From CAVPEV01 sp963703555 (GTDB taxonomy: Bacteria > Actinomycetota > Actinomycetes > Actinomycetales > Cellulomonadaceae), in assembly GCA_963703555.1 (NCBI GenBank), contig CAVPEV010000048.1, positions 62,001 through 126,000 of the forward strand: a stretch of DNA of 64,000 nucleotides, given 5' to 3'. Of the stretch, positions 24,714 through 34,863 are shown piece by piece. Position numbers and translations under genes: made by a program. The notes below the pieces were generated by a model that saw only the letters and a program-made list of their open reading frames with translations, was not told the DNA's origin and made no database searches. The stretch's first letter is position 1. Each line of letters begins with the position of its first letter.

Positions 24714-25595
24714 ATGAGAACCGGTACCCGCGCGGCCGTCGCCGCCACCCTCGTCGCGGTCGTCGGACTCGCGTCCGTGCCAGCGGCGGCGTTCGCCGCC
24801 ACCTGGACCCGCACCTCGTCGTACAACCGCTGGACGGGCTTCAACGCCCTCGAGCGCGGACAGGGCATCGCCACCGACAACACGTACTTCTACTACAGCG
24901 GCCCGTACAGCATGGTGAAGGCCACCATCTCGAACGACCACGAGGTGGCCTCGAACGCGGCGGCGATCCCGGCCGCGCTCGCCAGTGCGTACGGTGTCGA
25001 CCACATCGGCGACATCGACTACTACGGCGGCTCCGTCGTCGCCCCGCTCGAGGACGGCAAGAACTACCAGCACCCGCTGCTGGCGCTCTACGACGCCAAC
25101 TCGCTCGACTACACCGGGCGCTATGTCCAGCTCCCACTCCCCACGATGCCCGGCGGCGTGCCGTGGGTCGCCGTGGACGCGGCGGCCGGTCTCGTCTACA
25201 CCGCGCCGTGGACGCAGAGCACCGCGGCCGGCACCGACCAGCTGGTCGCATACAGCCTGAACGACCTGCTCACCCTCCCGACGGGCTCGACGCTGCCCGT
25301 TGTGAAGACGGTGAAGCTGTCGCAGCCGCTGGACCGCATCCAGGGCGCGACCATGTTCCAGGGCAAGCTCTACGCCTCGGTCGACATCACCGGCGACAAG
25401 TCCGTGTACTCCATCGACACGACCTCCGGCCAGGTGGCGTGGGAGCTGCACCAGGACGTCGAGCCGAAGGACGAGGTGCAGGGCATCACGGCGGTCGACC
25501 TGGGCGCCGGCGGCGGTCAGCTGCACGTGCTGAACGTGGGCTCCGGGCTGAAGTCGATCTTCATGTACCTGCAGCACTACTCGATGGTCGGCTGA
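24714..25595 (+). CDS. Secreted protein of unknown function (possibly beta-propeller)
   Basis: A 293-residue protein with a classical Sec signal (MRTGTRAAVAATLVAVVG, cleavage after AAAFA at about residue 28). The mature part is rich in Tyr, Trp and short strands (WTRTSSYNRWTGFNALERGQ, DIDYYGGSVVAPLEDG, LYASVDITGDKSVYSID). The repeated strand-turn pattern looks like a beta-propeller. I do not recognise the family. GGAGG lies 11 bases before ATG 24714. It is 196 bp upstream of the ABC importer genes in the same direction, with a hairpin between them. An extracytoplasmic role in handling the imported substrate is possible but unproven. Confidence 0.75.
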   Translation: MRTGTRAAVAATLVAVVGLASVPAAAFAATWTRTSSYNRWTGFNALERGQGIATDNTYFYYSGPYSMVKATISNDHEVASNAAAIPAALASAYGVDHIGDIDYYGGSVVAPLEDGKNYQHPLLALYDANSLDYTGRYVQLPLPTMPGGVPWVAVDAAAGLVYTAPWTQSTAAGTDQLVAYSLNDLLTLPTGSTLPVVKTVKLSQPLDRIQGATMFQGKLYASVDITGDKSVYSIDTTSGQVAWELHQDVEPKDEVQGITAVDLGAGGGQLHVLNVGSGLKSIFMYLQHYSMVG

Positions 25596-25613
25596 CCAGG
25601 CTCCGCCCCGTCT

Positions 25614-25627
25614 CGCCCGGTCGGGCG
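25614..25627. terminator. Hairpin after the secreted-protein gene
   Basis: CGCCCG-GT-CGGGCG gives a 6-bp stem with a 2-nt loop 18 bp after the stop codon. It has no T-tract and separates the secreted protein from the ABC operon. Confidence 0.45.
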
Positions 25628-25790
25628 GTCCTCCTGCGCGGTGCGCGGGGCGGCCGTCCGGCCGGGCGAGGTTCATCCGCTGTTCACGAAATCGTCGGCC
25701 CCACGCATCCCGAGCGCATCACCGATGTGTCAGCCTGTTCCTGATTGCAGACCAGCGTGCGGCATATCCGAACAAACTCGGAGGACCATC

Positions 25791-26888
<1,098 letters not shown>

Positions 26889-26939
26889 CGCTCACCTCAC
26901 CGCGACACCCTTCACCAGGTCAGAAAGGACCGCCCTGCA

Positions 26940-28265
26940 ATGTCATCCCTCACCCGCCGCCGGCTTCTGACGGTCGGCCTCGCCGCAGGGCTGTCGACCA
27001 CGCTGCTCGCCGGTTGCGCCGGCTCCAGCGAGGCCGACGTCAGCGACGCCGACGTCAGCATCGACTTCTACTACCCCGACCAGGTCGGCACCCTGGGGAC
27101 ACTGATCGACAGCTACCTCAAGGACTTCGAGAAGGAGCACCCGAGCATCCACGTCAAGGGCGTGTACTCGGGCGACTACGACCAGACCCTCACCGCGGTG
27201 AACACGGCGATCGACGGCGGCAAGGCGCCGGCCCTGGCGATCATGGACCAGTCGTTCATGCACGACCTCGTCGAGCGCGACGTCGTCTCGAAATGGGACG
27301 ACTACCTCACCACCGACGCCGACAAGAAGTGGGTCGACGGCTTCTACCCGCAGTTCATGTCCAACGGCAAGGACGCGGAAGGCCATGTCTACGGCGTGCC
27401 GTTCGCCCGCTCCACCATCGTCCAGTTCTGGAACAAGGACGTCTTCGCCAGGGCCGGCCTCGACCCCGAGAAGGCGCCGTCCGACTGGGCGAGCCTCGTC
27501 GCGGACGCGAAGGCGGCCCAGGAGAAGGGCGGCTCGAAGTACGGCGTCTTCATCCCGACGTCGACCGGCACCGCGTACTGGCTGTACCAGGCGCTGGTCC
27601 AGCAGGCCGGCGGCGACGGCGCGATCAGCGACGCCGCGGGCACGAAGGTCACGCTCGACACCCCCGAGAACGTGAAGGCGCTGGAGTTCTGGGCCTCACT
27701 CGGCACCACGGAGAAGGTCGCGCCGTCGACCGAGGTCTCCTGGAGCACCTCGACCGACGACTTCCTCGCCGGCCAGACCGCCATCCTCTGGACGACCTCT
27801 GGCCGCATGGGCACCATCCAGGAGAAGGCCGGCTTCGACTGGGGCGTCTCGGCCCTCCCGAAGCAGGAGGGTGTCGGTGCGCCGACCGGCGGCGGCAGCC
27901 TGATGCTCTTCAATGCGGGCGTCAGCAAGGCGCAGCACCAGGCGGCGGTCACGCTCGCCAAGTTCCTCACCACGCCCGAGCGCGCCGCCGACGTGTCGAT
28001 CAAGTCCGGCTACATCGCGACCTCCGACGCCGCCTGGAACACGGACGCGATGAAGGCGTACCTGCAGAAGACCCCGCAGGCGGCCGCCGCCCACGACGCG
28101 ATCGCCGACGCGATCCCGGAGATGGCGACGCTCGACCGCGACCGCGTCGTCTACCAGACGCTCGCTCCGGCCCTGCAGTCCGTGCTCCTCCAGGGCGCCG
28201 ACGCGAAGCAGACCCTCGCGAAGGCGCAGCAGGACATCGACGCCATCCTCACGACCCACAAGTAG
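26940..28265 (+). CDS. Sugar-type ABC importer solute-binding lipoprotein (family 1)
   Basis: A 441-residue extracytoplasmic binding protein. A twin-arginine-like basic start (LTRRRLLTVGLAAGL) precedes the lipobox LLAG-Cys at about residue 26, so it is lipid-anchored. The body follows the SBP_bac_1 pattern: SIDFYYPDQVGTLGTLIDSY at the start, YGVPFARSTIVQFWNKDVF near 155, and GGGSLMLFN further on. The substrate cannot be read from sequence; family 1 proteins bind sugars, oligosaccharides or glycerol phosphates. AGAAAGGA lies 8 bases before the ATG. Confidence 0.93.
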   Translation: MSSLTRRRLLTVGLAAGLSTTLLAGCAGSSEADVSDADVSIDFYYPDQVGTLGTLIDSYLKDFEKEHPSIHVKGVYSGDYDQTLTAVNTAIDGGKAPALAIMDQSFMHDLVERDVVSKWDDYLTTDADKKWVDGFYPQFMSNGKDAEGHVYGVPFARSTIVQFWNKDVFARAGLDPEKAPSDWASLVADAKAAQEKGGSKYGVFIPTSTGTAYWLYQALVQQAGGDGAISDAAGTKVTLDTPENVKALEFWASLGTTEKVAPSTEVSWSTSTDDFLAGQTAILWTTSGRMGTIQEKAGFDWGVSALPKQEGVGAPTGGGSLMLFNAGVSKAQHQAAVTLAKFLTTPERAADVSIKSGYIATSDAAWNTDAMKAYLQKTPQAAAAHDAIADAIPEMATLDRDRVVYQTLAPALQSVLLQGADAKQTLAKAQQDIDAILTTHK

Positions 28266-28284
28266 TCCGACCCAGTAAGCCATC

Positions 28285-29205
28285 ATGATCGACGCACCCG
28301 CGGCGTCGGAGCGGATGGGGGCGGTCCGGCGCATCAGCCGGACCGCCCGCGCCCTGCCCGACCGGGCCTTCGGCCTGCTGCTCCTCGTCCCCGCCTTCGC
28401 ATTCCTCGGCCTGTTCACCGTCAAGCCGCTGATCGGCTCCGTGATCAGCAGCTTCAGCAACCGTGCGGGCGACGCCTTCTCGCTGGGCAACTACGCGGCG
28501 CTCGCGGACGACGAGGTCTTCCTGAAGTCGGTGGCGAACAACCTGCTGTTCTCGGTCATCACGGTCCCGGTCTCCCTCGGGCTCGCGATGTTCCTGGCCG
28601 TGCTGCTGCACCGCACCATGCGCGGCCGCGGCTTCCTCCGCGCCGGGGTGTTCGCCCCGGCCATCCTGCCGGTCGTCGCGATCGCGGTGATCTGGATGTA
28701 CCTCTACCAGCCGAACATCGGCGTCATCAACGGCGCCCTCTCCATGGTCGGGCTCCCGACGCCGGACTGGCTCGGCGACCCCGCCCTCGTCCTCCCGTCC
28801 CTCATGGTGATGATGGTGTGGAAGGAGGCCGGCTTCTTCATGATCTTCTACCTGGCCGGCCTGCAGGCCATCGATCCGGAGCTGGAGGAGGCGGCCAGGA
28901 TGGAGGGCGCCGGCCCATGGGCGCGGTTCTGGCGGGTCAGCTTCCCGCTGCTCATGCCCACGACGCTCTTCGCCAGCATCGTCGCGCTGGCCGACTCGAT
29001 CAAGACGGTCGACTTCGTCTTCGTCATGACGCAGGGCGGCCCGAACAATGCCAGCTCCCTCCTGCTCTTCTACATCTACCGGGTCGCGTTCTCGCAGCAC
29101 TGGCCGCAGTACGCCGCCGCGATCTCCCTCCTGGTGATCGCCGTGCTCGTCGTGCTGGCCGTGGTCCAGATCCGGTTCGTCGAACGCTCGATCCACTACC
29201 GCTAG
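28285..29205 (+). CDS. Sugar-type ABC importer permease (MalF/UgpA type)
   Basis: A 306-residue inner-membrane permease with six transmembrane helices. The first (FGLLLLVPAFAFLGLFTV) follows a short cytoplasmic start, and the EAA loop is visible as EEAARMEGAGPWARFWRVSF at about 200, where the ATPase docks. It pairs with the next gene. It follows the binding-protein gene by 19 bp and precedes the second permease by 8 bp, so all belong to one operon. Confidence 0.92.
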   Translation: MIDAPAASERMGAVRRISRTARALPDRAFGLLLLVPAFAFLGLFTVKPLIGSVISSFSNRAGDAFSLGNYAALADDEVFLKSVANNLLFSVITVPVSLGLAMFLAVLLHRTMRGRGFLRAGVFAPAILPVVAIAVIWMYLYQPNIGVINGALSMVGLPTPDWLGDPALVLPSLMVMMVWKEAGFFMIFYLAGLQAIDPELEEAARMEGAGPWARFWRVSFPLLMPTTLFASIVALADSIKTVDFVFVMTQGGPNNASSLLLFYIYRVAFSQHWPQYAAAISLLVIAVLVVLAVVQIRFVERSIHYR

Positions 29206-29213
29206 GACTCCCG

Positions 29214-30014
29214 ATGGATCGCATCCTCACCGTCTCCGACCGGGTCGAGATCGCCGCCGCCTGGGTCGCCGGCCTGCTCTGGATGGCGCCGCTGGTGTAC
29301 GTCATCGGTCGCGCCTTCGTGGTGGACTCCCCCACCCCGCATCTCGGTCTCGACAACCTCGCCGCCGCCTGGGCGGGGGCGCCCTTCGGCCGGTACTACC
29401 TGAACACCGTGATCCTGGTCGTGGGGATCACGCTCGGCCAGCTCGTGATCGGCGTGCTGGCGGCCTACGCCTTCGCCCGGTTCGCATTCCCCTTCCGGAA
29501 CACCCTGTTCGCCCTCGTGCTGGTGCAGCTGATGATCTTCCCCGAGGTGCTGATGTCGGAGAACTACCGCACCGTCGCCTCCCTCGGCCTGCTCGACACC
29601 GTGGCGGGGATCGGGCTGCCCTACGTCGCCAGCGCGTTCTGCATCTTCTTCCTCAGGCAGGCGTTCCTGTCGGTGCCCGACGAGCTGGTGGAGGCGGCGC
29701 AGATCGAGGGCGCCTCCCGCATGGAGATCCTCTGGAAGGTCTTCCTCCCGGCGGCCCGGCCGAGCCTGATCGCCTACGCCCTGGTGTCGGTGTCGACCCA
29801 GTGGAACAACTTCCTCTGGCCGCTGATCGTCGCCACGACCGACGAGACCCGGCCGATCACCGTCGGCCTCGTGCGGTTCCTCGCCCCTGAAACCGGGATG
29901 GACTTCGCCAAGATGGCCGCCGGGACGGTCATCGTCGTCGCCCCGCTGCTGGCCGTCTTCCTGATCGGTCAGCGCGGTTTCATCAACAGCTTCCTGCGCT
30001 CCGGGATCAAGTAG
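29214..30014 (+). CDS. Sugar-type ABC importer permease (MalG/UgpE type)
   Basis: A 266-residue permease with about six membrane helices. It has the typical LNTVILVVGITLGQLVIGVL segment, the proline-aromatic YAFARFAFPFRN motif and an EAA loop (VEAAQIEGASRMEILWKVFL at about 170). The C-terminus ends GQRGFINSFLRSGIK, close to the usual G..KG ending. ATG 29214 is chosen by conservation and by the 8-bp gap to the previous permease. Its last 8 bases overlap the convergent alcohol-dehydrogenase gene. Confidence 0.92.
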   Translation: MDRILTVSDRVEIAAAWVAGLLWMAPLVYVIGRAFVVDSPTPHLGLDNLAAAWAGAPFGRYYLNTVILVVGITLGQLVIGVLAAYAFARFAFPFRNTLFALVLVQLMIFPEVLMSENYRTVASLGLLDTVAGIGLPYVASAFCIFFLRQAFLSVPDELVEAAQIEGASRMEILWKVFLPAARPSLIAYALVSVSTQWNNFLWPLIVATTDETRPITVGLVRFLAPETGMDFAKMAAGTVIVVAPLLAVFLIGQRGFINSFLRSGIK

Positions 30015-31044
30015 CGGGATGAGCCGGATCGAGCACGACCTTGCCGCGCAGCCCCTCGCCGCCGCGCAGCGCGGCGAGCGCCTCGGCGTGTCGGTCGAGC
30101 GGGAACCGGTGCGTGACCAGCACGCCGAGGTCGCTCAGGTCGCCGCCGAGCCGGCGGACGACGGCGCTCCAGGAGTCGCGGGTGTACGCGTAGCTGCCGA
30201 GGAGCGCGACGTCGTCGTTGACAAGGTCGTCGAGCCCGAGCGCGAGCGTCCGGCCGCGCCCGGAGAAGCCGACGACGATGACGGTGCCGCCGCGGCGGAC
30301 GGCGGCGCGCGCGGTGGAGACCGCGTCGACGCCGCCCGCCGCGACGACGACGAGGTCGTACGCGCGCTCCGGCGCCGCGGGGTCCGGATGCGCGCCGGTC
30401 AGGAACGTGTCGGCGCCCATCGCCGCGGCGAGCGCCGCCTGCTCCGGACGGCGTCCGAGCACGTCGACGTGGCGCGGAGCGTGCCGCCGCGCGAGCCGCG
30501 CGGCGAGCAGCCCGATGGTGCCGTCGCCGATCACGAGGACGTCGCTGCCTGGCCGTGGGCGGGCGCGCGCGAGCGCACGATGCGCCACGGCGGCGGGCTC
30601 CACCAGCACGGCGGACTCGAGCGGGACGCCCGCCGGGAGGGCGTGGACCGACGCGGAGGGGACCACGACCGCGCCCGCCGCGGCGCCGTCGCGCGTGAAC
30701 CCCAGCTCGTCGTAGCGCAGGCAGAGATTGGTCTCGCCCCGCGCGCAGTGCTCGCAGGCCCGGCACGGGACGATGCCCTCGACGACGACACGCGCCCCGG
30801 CGGCCAGCCGCCCGCCCGCGCCGTGCTCCAGATCGGTGGTCAGCTCGCCGGCCCACTCGTGGCCGAGGGTGACCGGATAGCGGACGTAGGCCGGATCGAC
30901 CCTGCCGTCGAGGATCTCCAGATCCGTGCCGCACAGCCCGACGAGGAGCGGGCGGACCACCGTCTCGGTCGCGTCGCGTGCGATCGGGAGCGGTCGGTCC
31001 ACGAGGGCGATCGCCCCCGGGCCGGTGACGCGGAGCGCCCGCAT
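30007..31044 (-). CDS. Zinc-dependent alcohol/polyol dehydrogenase (MDR superfamily)
   Basis: A 345-residue medium-chain dehydrogenase. GLCGTDLEI holds the catalytic-zinc Cys, GHEWAGEL the zinc His/Glu, and CRACEHCARGETNLC the four structural-zinc cysteines. The NAD(P) Rossmann motif is VLVIGDGTIGLLAARLA at about 170. It would oxidise a sugar, polyol or related alcohol in the cytoplasm. It lies 3 bp after the IclR regulator gene on the same strand, so the two are co-transcribed, and it converges on the importer. The cluster suggests that it acts on the imported compound or a product of it. Confidence 0.9.
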   Translation of the reverse strand: MRALRVTGPGAIALVDRPLPIARDATETVVRPLLVGLCGTDLEILDGRVDPAYVRYPVTLGHEWAGELTTDLEHGAGGRLAAGARVVVEGIVPCRACEHCARGETNLCLRYDELGFTRDGAAAGAVVVPSASVHALPAGVPLESAVLVEPAAVAHRALARARPRPGSDVLVIGDGTIGLLAARLARRHAPRHVDVLGRRPEQAALAAAMGADTFLTGAHPDPAAPERAYDLVVVAAGGVDAVSTARAAVRRGGTVIVVGFSGRGRTLALGLDDLVNDDVALLGSYAYTRDSWSAVVRRLGGDLSDLGVLVTHRFPLDRHAEALAALRGGEGLRGKVVLDPAHPAT

Positions 31045-31047
31045 CGG

Positions 31048-31824
31048 TCAGAGGGCCTGGGCGGCGACCTGCGCGGCCGCCTTGCGCAGCATGTGCGCCA
31101 GCTCGGTCTGGCGTCGGATGGACGTCCCCGATTTGATCCCCGTGACGGACAGCGCACCGAAGACGCCGCCGTCACGGCGCAGGATGGCGACGCTCAGGCA
31201 GAAGACGCCGTCCTGGTCCTCTTCGTCGTCGATCCCGTAGCCGCGCGTGCGGGTGATGTCGAGATCGCGCTTGAGCCCCTCCAGGGTGGTGATCGTCTTG
31301 CGGGTGCGCACGGGCAGGCCCGTCTCGCCGATGATGCGCTCGACCTCCTCCTCCGGGAGGCTCGCGAGGATGACCTTGCCCGCCGCGGACGTGTGCGGCA
31401 GCTCCCGTACGCCGAGCGGGGTGTGGAAGCGGATCGCGCCGGGGGCGTCGACGCGCGCGATGAACATCGGGTACCCGTCGTCGTCGATCGCGGCGCGCGC
31501 GGTCATGCCGGTGCAACGGCTGATCTCGTGCAGGATCGGCTTCACGATGCCCTCGACGGGATGCGAGGCGGCCGCCCGGTCGCCGAGGCGGACCAGCGCG
31601 ATCCCGAGCCGGTAGCGGGGGCCCGGCTGCACATCGCGCAGGTACCCGGCGTCGACCAGGGTGCGCGCGAGGGCGTATGCCGAGCTCTTGGACGTGCCAA
31701 GGCTGCGGGTGAGCTCGGTCAGCGTGACGCCCGCGTCCGGGCCGTCCGCGACGATGTCGATGAGCCGCATGGCCCGGACGACGCTTCCGACGGTGTAGTC
31801 GCGCGCCTTGTCGACGGTGGCCAT
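31048..31824 (-). CDS. IclR-family transcriptional regulator of the catabolic cluster
   Basis: A 258-residue regulator with the IclR winged helix-turn-helix at residues 10-70 (VGSVVRAMRLIDIVA, LTELTRSLGTSKSSAYALAR) and the C-terminal ligand-binding domain (MTARAAIDDDGYPMFIARVD, HTSAAGKVILASLPEEEVER). GAGGAGG precedes the ATG. It is divergent from the dehydratase gene; a palindrome between them is a candidate operator. IclR proteins usually sense a pathway metabolite and repress or activate the adjacent catabolic genes. Confidence 0.93.
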   Translation of the reverse strand: MATVDKARDYTVGSVVRAMRLIDIVADGPDAGVTLTELTRSLGTSKSSAYALARTLVDAGYLRDVQPGPRYRLGIALVRLGDRAAASHPVEGIVKPILHEISRCTGMTARAAIDDDGYPMFIARVDAPGAIRFHTPLGVRELPHTSAAGKVILASLPEEEVERIIGETGLPVRTRKTITTLEGLKRDLDITRTRGYGIDDEEDQDGVFCLSVAILRRDGGVFGALSVTGIKSGTSIRRQTELAHMLRKAAAQVAAQAL

Positions 31825-31840
31825 GCGCTCCTCCTCGTGG

Positions 31841-31857
31841 GTTCGACGGTGCCGAAC
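31841..31857. promoter_or_regulatory. Candidate IclR operator between divergent genes
   Basis: GTTCG-ACGGTGC-CGAAC is a palindrome with perfect 5-bp arms, 17 bases before the IclR start and 96 before the dehydratase start. IclR-family sites are often palindromes of this size placed in the regulator's own divergent promoter. Binding is inferred. Confidence 0.5.
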
Positions 31858-31952
31858 GGCGTTCTGCCACCGCCCACCCTAGGCGGGACGCCGGCGACCC
31901 CGGAGCCGGGACATCCATCGTCCATCCATTGTTCAACTCTCCAGGAGGCGGC

Positions 31953-33704
31953 ATGACCACCGGACCCCACCCGCTGCACAGCGCGCGCTGGTTCACGGGC
32001 GACGACGAGGTCGCGGTCATGCACCGCGTGGCCCTGCGCAACGTCGGGGTCGAGGTCGACCCGGACGACCCGCGGCCGGTCATCGGGATCGCCGACTCGT
32101 CCTCGCCGCTCAATCCCTGCAACCTGCCGCTGCGCGCCCTCGCGGACGACGTCGCGCGCGGCGTCGCCGAGGCGGGCGGCATCCCGATGACGCTGCCGGT
32201 GATGAGCCTCGGCGAGGACCTGATGAAGCCGACCGCGATGCTCTACCGGAACCTCCTCTCGATGGAGGTCGAGGAGTATGCCCGGGCGTATCCGCTCGAC
32301 GGTCTCGTCCTGCTCGGCAACTGCGACAAGTCCATCCCGGGAGCGCTGATGGGCGCGGTGAGCGCCGACCTGCCGACCCTCGTCGTCAACGCCGGAGCGC
32401 GACCGGCCGGCGTCTTCCGCGGCCGGCGGGTGGGCACGGGCACCGACCTCTGGCGCGCGTGGGAGGACCGCAGGGCCGGGGTGCTTGAGGACGCCGGGTG
32501 GCAGGAGTTCGAGGCCGCTCTGGCGTGCGGTCCCGGCGCCTGCAACACCCTCGGCACGGCGTCCTCCATGGCCATCGTCGCCGAGGTGCTCGGGTTCCTG
32601 CTCCCTGGCGCCTCGACCATCCCCGCCGCCGACCCGCGCCGTGCCGAGATCGCCGCCGCGACGGGCCGGGAGGCCGTGGCCGCCGTCCTGGCCGACCGGC
32701 GCCCCACGACCGTGCTCGGATCCGCCGCGCTGACCAACGCGATCGTCGCGCTCAACGCGGCGGGCGGATCGACGAACGTCGTGCTGCATCTCATCGCGAT
32801 CGCCGGCCGGGCCGGGCTCCCCCTCCCGGTCGGCCTGTTCGACGAGATCGCCCGCCGCACGCCGCTGCTGGCGGACATCGAGCCGTCCGGCGCGCTCCTC
32901 ATGCAGGATTTCGACGCAGCCGGCGGCGTGCCGGCCCTGCTCCACGCGCTCGGCGATCTGATCGACACGGCGGTGCCGACCGGTGCCGGGACGCCCTGGG
33001 CGGACGCGATCATCGCACCCCGCCGGGTGGGCGATGCCGAGCCGATCCGGCACCGGGACCGGGCCATCGCCCCCGGCGGAGCCTTCGCCGTGCTCACCGG
33101 CTCGCTGGCGCCGCGCGGCGCCTTGGTGAAGACCTCCGCCGCGACGCCCGGGCTGCTGCGGCATCGCGGTCCGGCGCTGGTCTTCCGGTCGTACGCCGAG
33201 ATGATCGACCGGCTCGACGACCCGGAGCTCGAGGTCGACGCGACGACCGTCCTCGTCCTGGCCGGCGCCGGTCCGAAGGGCGCGCCGGGGATGCCCGAGT
33301 GGGGGATGATCCCGATCCCGCGCCGACTCGCCGAACAGGGGGTGCGGGATGTGGTGCGGATCTCGGACGCGCGCATGTCCGGCACCTCGTTCGGCACCTG
33401 CATCGTGCACGTCACGCCCGAGGCGGCCGACGGCGGCCCGCTCGGCCTGGTGCGGACCGGCGACATCGTCGTCGTCGACCTCCCGTCGCGGCGGCTCGAC
33501 CTCGAGGTGGGCACGGAGGAGCTGGACCGCCGGCGCGCCGAGCCCCTCCCTGCCGCTCCCGGCACACCGGTGCACCGGCGCGGCTGGCCGCTCCTCTACC
33601 GCGAGCACGTGCTCCAGGCGGATGCCGGCTGCGACTTCGACTTCCTCGTACCGAGCGGGCCCGATGCCCTCGCGCCCGTGCAACCAGAGATTGGACGCTC
33701 CTGA
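31953..33704 (+). CDS. IlvD/Edd-family sugar-acid or dihydroxyacid dehydratase
   Basis: A 583-residue Fe-S dehydratase. The three cluster cysteines lie in NPCN, GNCDKSIPG and GPGACNTLGTASSM. The Lys of CDK is the carbamylated metal ligand, and DARMSGTSFGT holds the catalytic Ser. The family removes water from dihydroxyacids (IlvD), 6-phosphogluconate (Edd) or aldonates such as arabinonate and xylonate. Placement beside an importer, dehydrogenase and IclR regulator favours an aldonate dehydratase over branched-chain amino acid synthesis. ATG 31953 has CCAGGAGG 5 bases upstream. Its stop overlaps the next start as TGATG. Confidence 0.9.
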   Translation: MTTGPHPLHSARWFTGDDEVAVMHRVALRNVGVEVDPDDPRPVIGIADSSSPLNPCNLPLRALADDVARGVAEAGGIPMTLPVMSLGEDLMKPTAMLYRNLLSMEVEEYARAYPLDGLVLLGNCDKSIPGALMGAVSADLPTLVVNAGARPAGVFRGRRVGTGTDLWRAWEDRRAGVLEDAGWQEFEAALACGPGACNTLGTASSMAIVAEVLGFLLPGASTIPAADPRRAEIAAATGREAVAAVLADRRPTTVLGSAALTNAIVALNAAGGSTNVVLHLIAIAGRAGLPLPVGLFDEIARRTPLLADIEPSGALLMQDFDAAGGVPALLHALGDLIDTAVPTGAGTPWADAIIAPRRVGDAEPIRHRDRAIAPGGAFAVLTGSLAPRGALVKTSAATPGLLRHRGPALVFRSYAEMIDRLDDPELEVDATTVLVLAGAGPKGAPGMPEWGMIPIPRRLAEQGVRDVVRISDARMSGTSFGTCIVHVTPEAADGGPLGLVRTGDIVVVDLPSRRLDLEVGTEELDRRRAEPLPAAPGTPVHRRGWPLLYREHVLQADAGCDFDFLVPSGPDALAPVQPEIGRS

Positions 33705-34513
33705 TGACCGACCACGACCTGAGCGAGATGCTCGCTCTCGCGACCGACACCGCCGAAGCGGCCGCGACCCTACTCCGCAGCTCCCGTGCCGGCGGCGTGG
33801 CCGTCGCCGCGACCAAATCGTCGCTGCTCGACATCGTCACCGACGCCGACCGGGCGGCCGAGGAGCTCATCCGCACCCGCATCCTCGCCGCCCGCCCTGG
33901 CGACGGGTTCATCGGCGAGGAGGGCACGTCGATCGAGGGGACGAGCGGGGTCACCTGGATCGTCGATCCCCTCGACGGCACGGTGAACTACCTGTACGAG
34001 GCCGGTCCCTACGCGGTGAGCATCGCCGCCGTCACTGGCCCGGCGGCTCCCGACTCCTGGCACGCGCTCGTCGGCGCCGTCGTGGTCTGCACGGAGCAGG
34101 TCACCTACGCCGCCAGCGACGGCAACGGCGCGACCCTCGACGGCCGGCCGATCGGTGCCTCCCGCGAGGACCGGCTGGAACTCGCGCTGATCGCCACGGG
34201 GTTCGGCTACGACCGCGTCGCCCGGGCGGCGCAGGCGGCCGAGGTGGCGCGCCTCGCGCCGCGGGTCAGGGACGTCCGGATGGGCGGTTCCGCCGCCGCG
34301 GACCTCTGCCTCGTCGCCTCCGGGAGGCTGGACGCGTACTACGAGCGCCGGCTGAGCCCGTGGGACTACGCGGCCGGGGTGCTCATCGTGCGCGAGGCGG
34401 GCGGCATCGTCGAGGGACCAGGCGGCGGCGCTCCCGACGAGGAGCTCGTGCTCGCCGCCGGCCCGCACCTGGCGGCACCCCTCCGCGACCACCTCCGCGC
34501 GCGCCGGGACTGA
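33704..34513 (+). CDS. Inositol monophosphatase family protein
   Basis: A 269-residue Mg2+-dependent phosphatase. Metal ligands are in IGEEGTS and WIVDPLDGTVNYLY (the DPLDGT signature, Asp at about 90), with the third in SPWDYAAGVLIVREAGG. The fold removes phosphate from inositol phosphates, sugar phosphates or histidinol phosphate. It starts inside the dehydratase stop codon, so both are made together. The pairing with a sugar-acid dehydratase is unusual; a sugar-phosphate substrate or product in this pathway would explain it. That is inference. Confidence 0.88.
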   Translation: MTDHDLSEMLALATDTAEAAATLLRSSRAGGVAVAATKSSLLDIVTDADRAAEELIRTRILAARPGDGFIGEEGTSIEGTSGVTWIVDPLDGTVNYLYEAGPYAVSIAAVTGPAAPDSWHALVGAVVVCTEQVTYAASDGNGATLDGRPIGASREDRLELALIATGFGYDRVARAAQAAEVARLAPRVRDVRMGGSAAADLCLVASGRLDAYYERRLSPWDYAAGVLIVREAGGIVEGPGGGAPDEELVLAAGPHLAAPLRDHLRARRD

Positions 34514-34516
34514 GGG

Positions 34517-34857
34517 TCCGGCCGACCTGTCTCGCCCCGAACGGGGCCTGTCCAACCCCTATAACCAGCGCAAGCTCGACGCCGTCGAGGAGCTCTCACA
34601 GCTGGCCGATCAGGCCGGGCTGACGCTGATCCAGCTGGCCATCGCGTTTGCCGCGTCGCATCCTGCGGTCACGACACCGCTCATCGGGCCGCGCACGATG
34701 GAGCAGCTCGAGACTCAGCTCGCTGCAGCGGATGTCACCCTGCCCGCCGATGTCCTCGACCGGATCGACGAGATCGTTCCTCCGGGCATCACCATCAACC
34801 CAGCCGACAGCTCGTTCTCCAACCCGGCGCTCGAACCCGCAGTCCGGTCACTTGGAG
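34517..34857 (+). pseudogene. C-terminal fragment of an aldo/keto reductase
   Basis: Directly after the phosphatase stop an open frame encodes NPYNQRKLDAVEELSQLAD, LTLIQLAIAFAASHPAVTT, IGPRTMEQLETQLAAADVTL and DRIDEIVPPGITINPAD. This is the well-conserved last third of an aldo/keto reductase (the GPRT and NADP-binding segments). The first 200 or so residues, including the catalytic Tyr, Lys and His, are missing. The abrupt beginning 3 bp after another gene's stop marks a deletion or insertion junction, probably one edge of the catabolic cassette. Confidence 0.85.
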
Positions 34858-34863
34858 GCACAG

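Noticed and set aside
30019..31956. Long plus-strand open frame opposite the dehydrogenase and IclR genes
   Set aside because: Codon-mirror shadow in GC-rich DNA: Arg/Ala/Asp-rich without domains, while the minus strand encodes two clear families.
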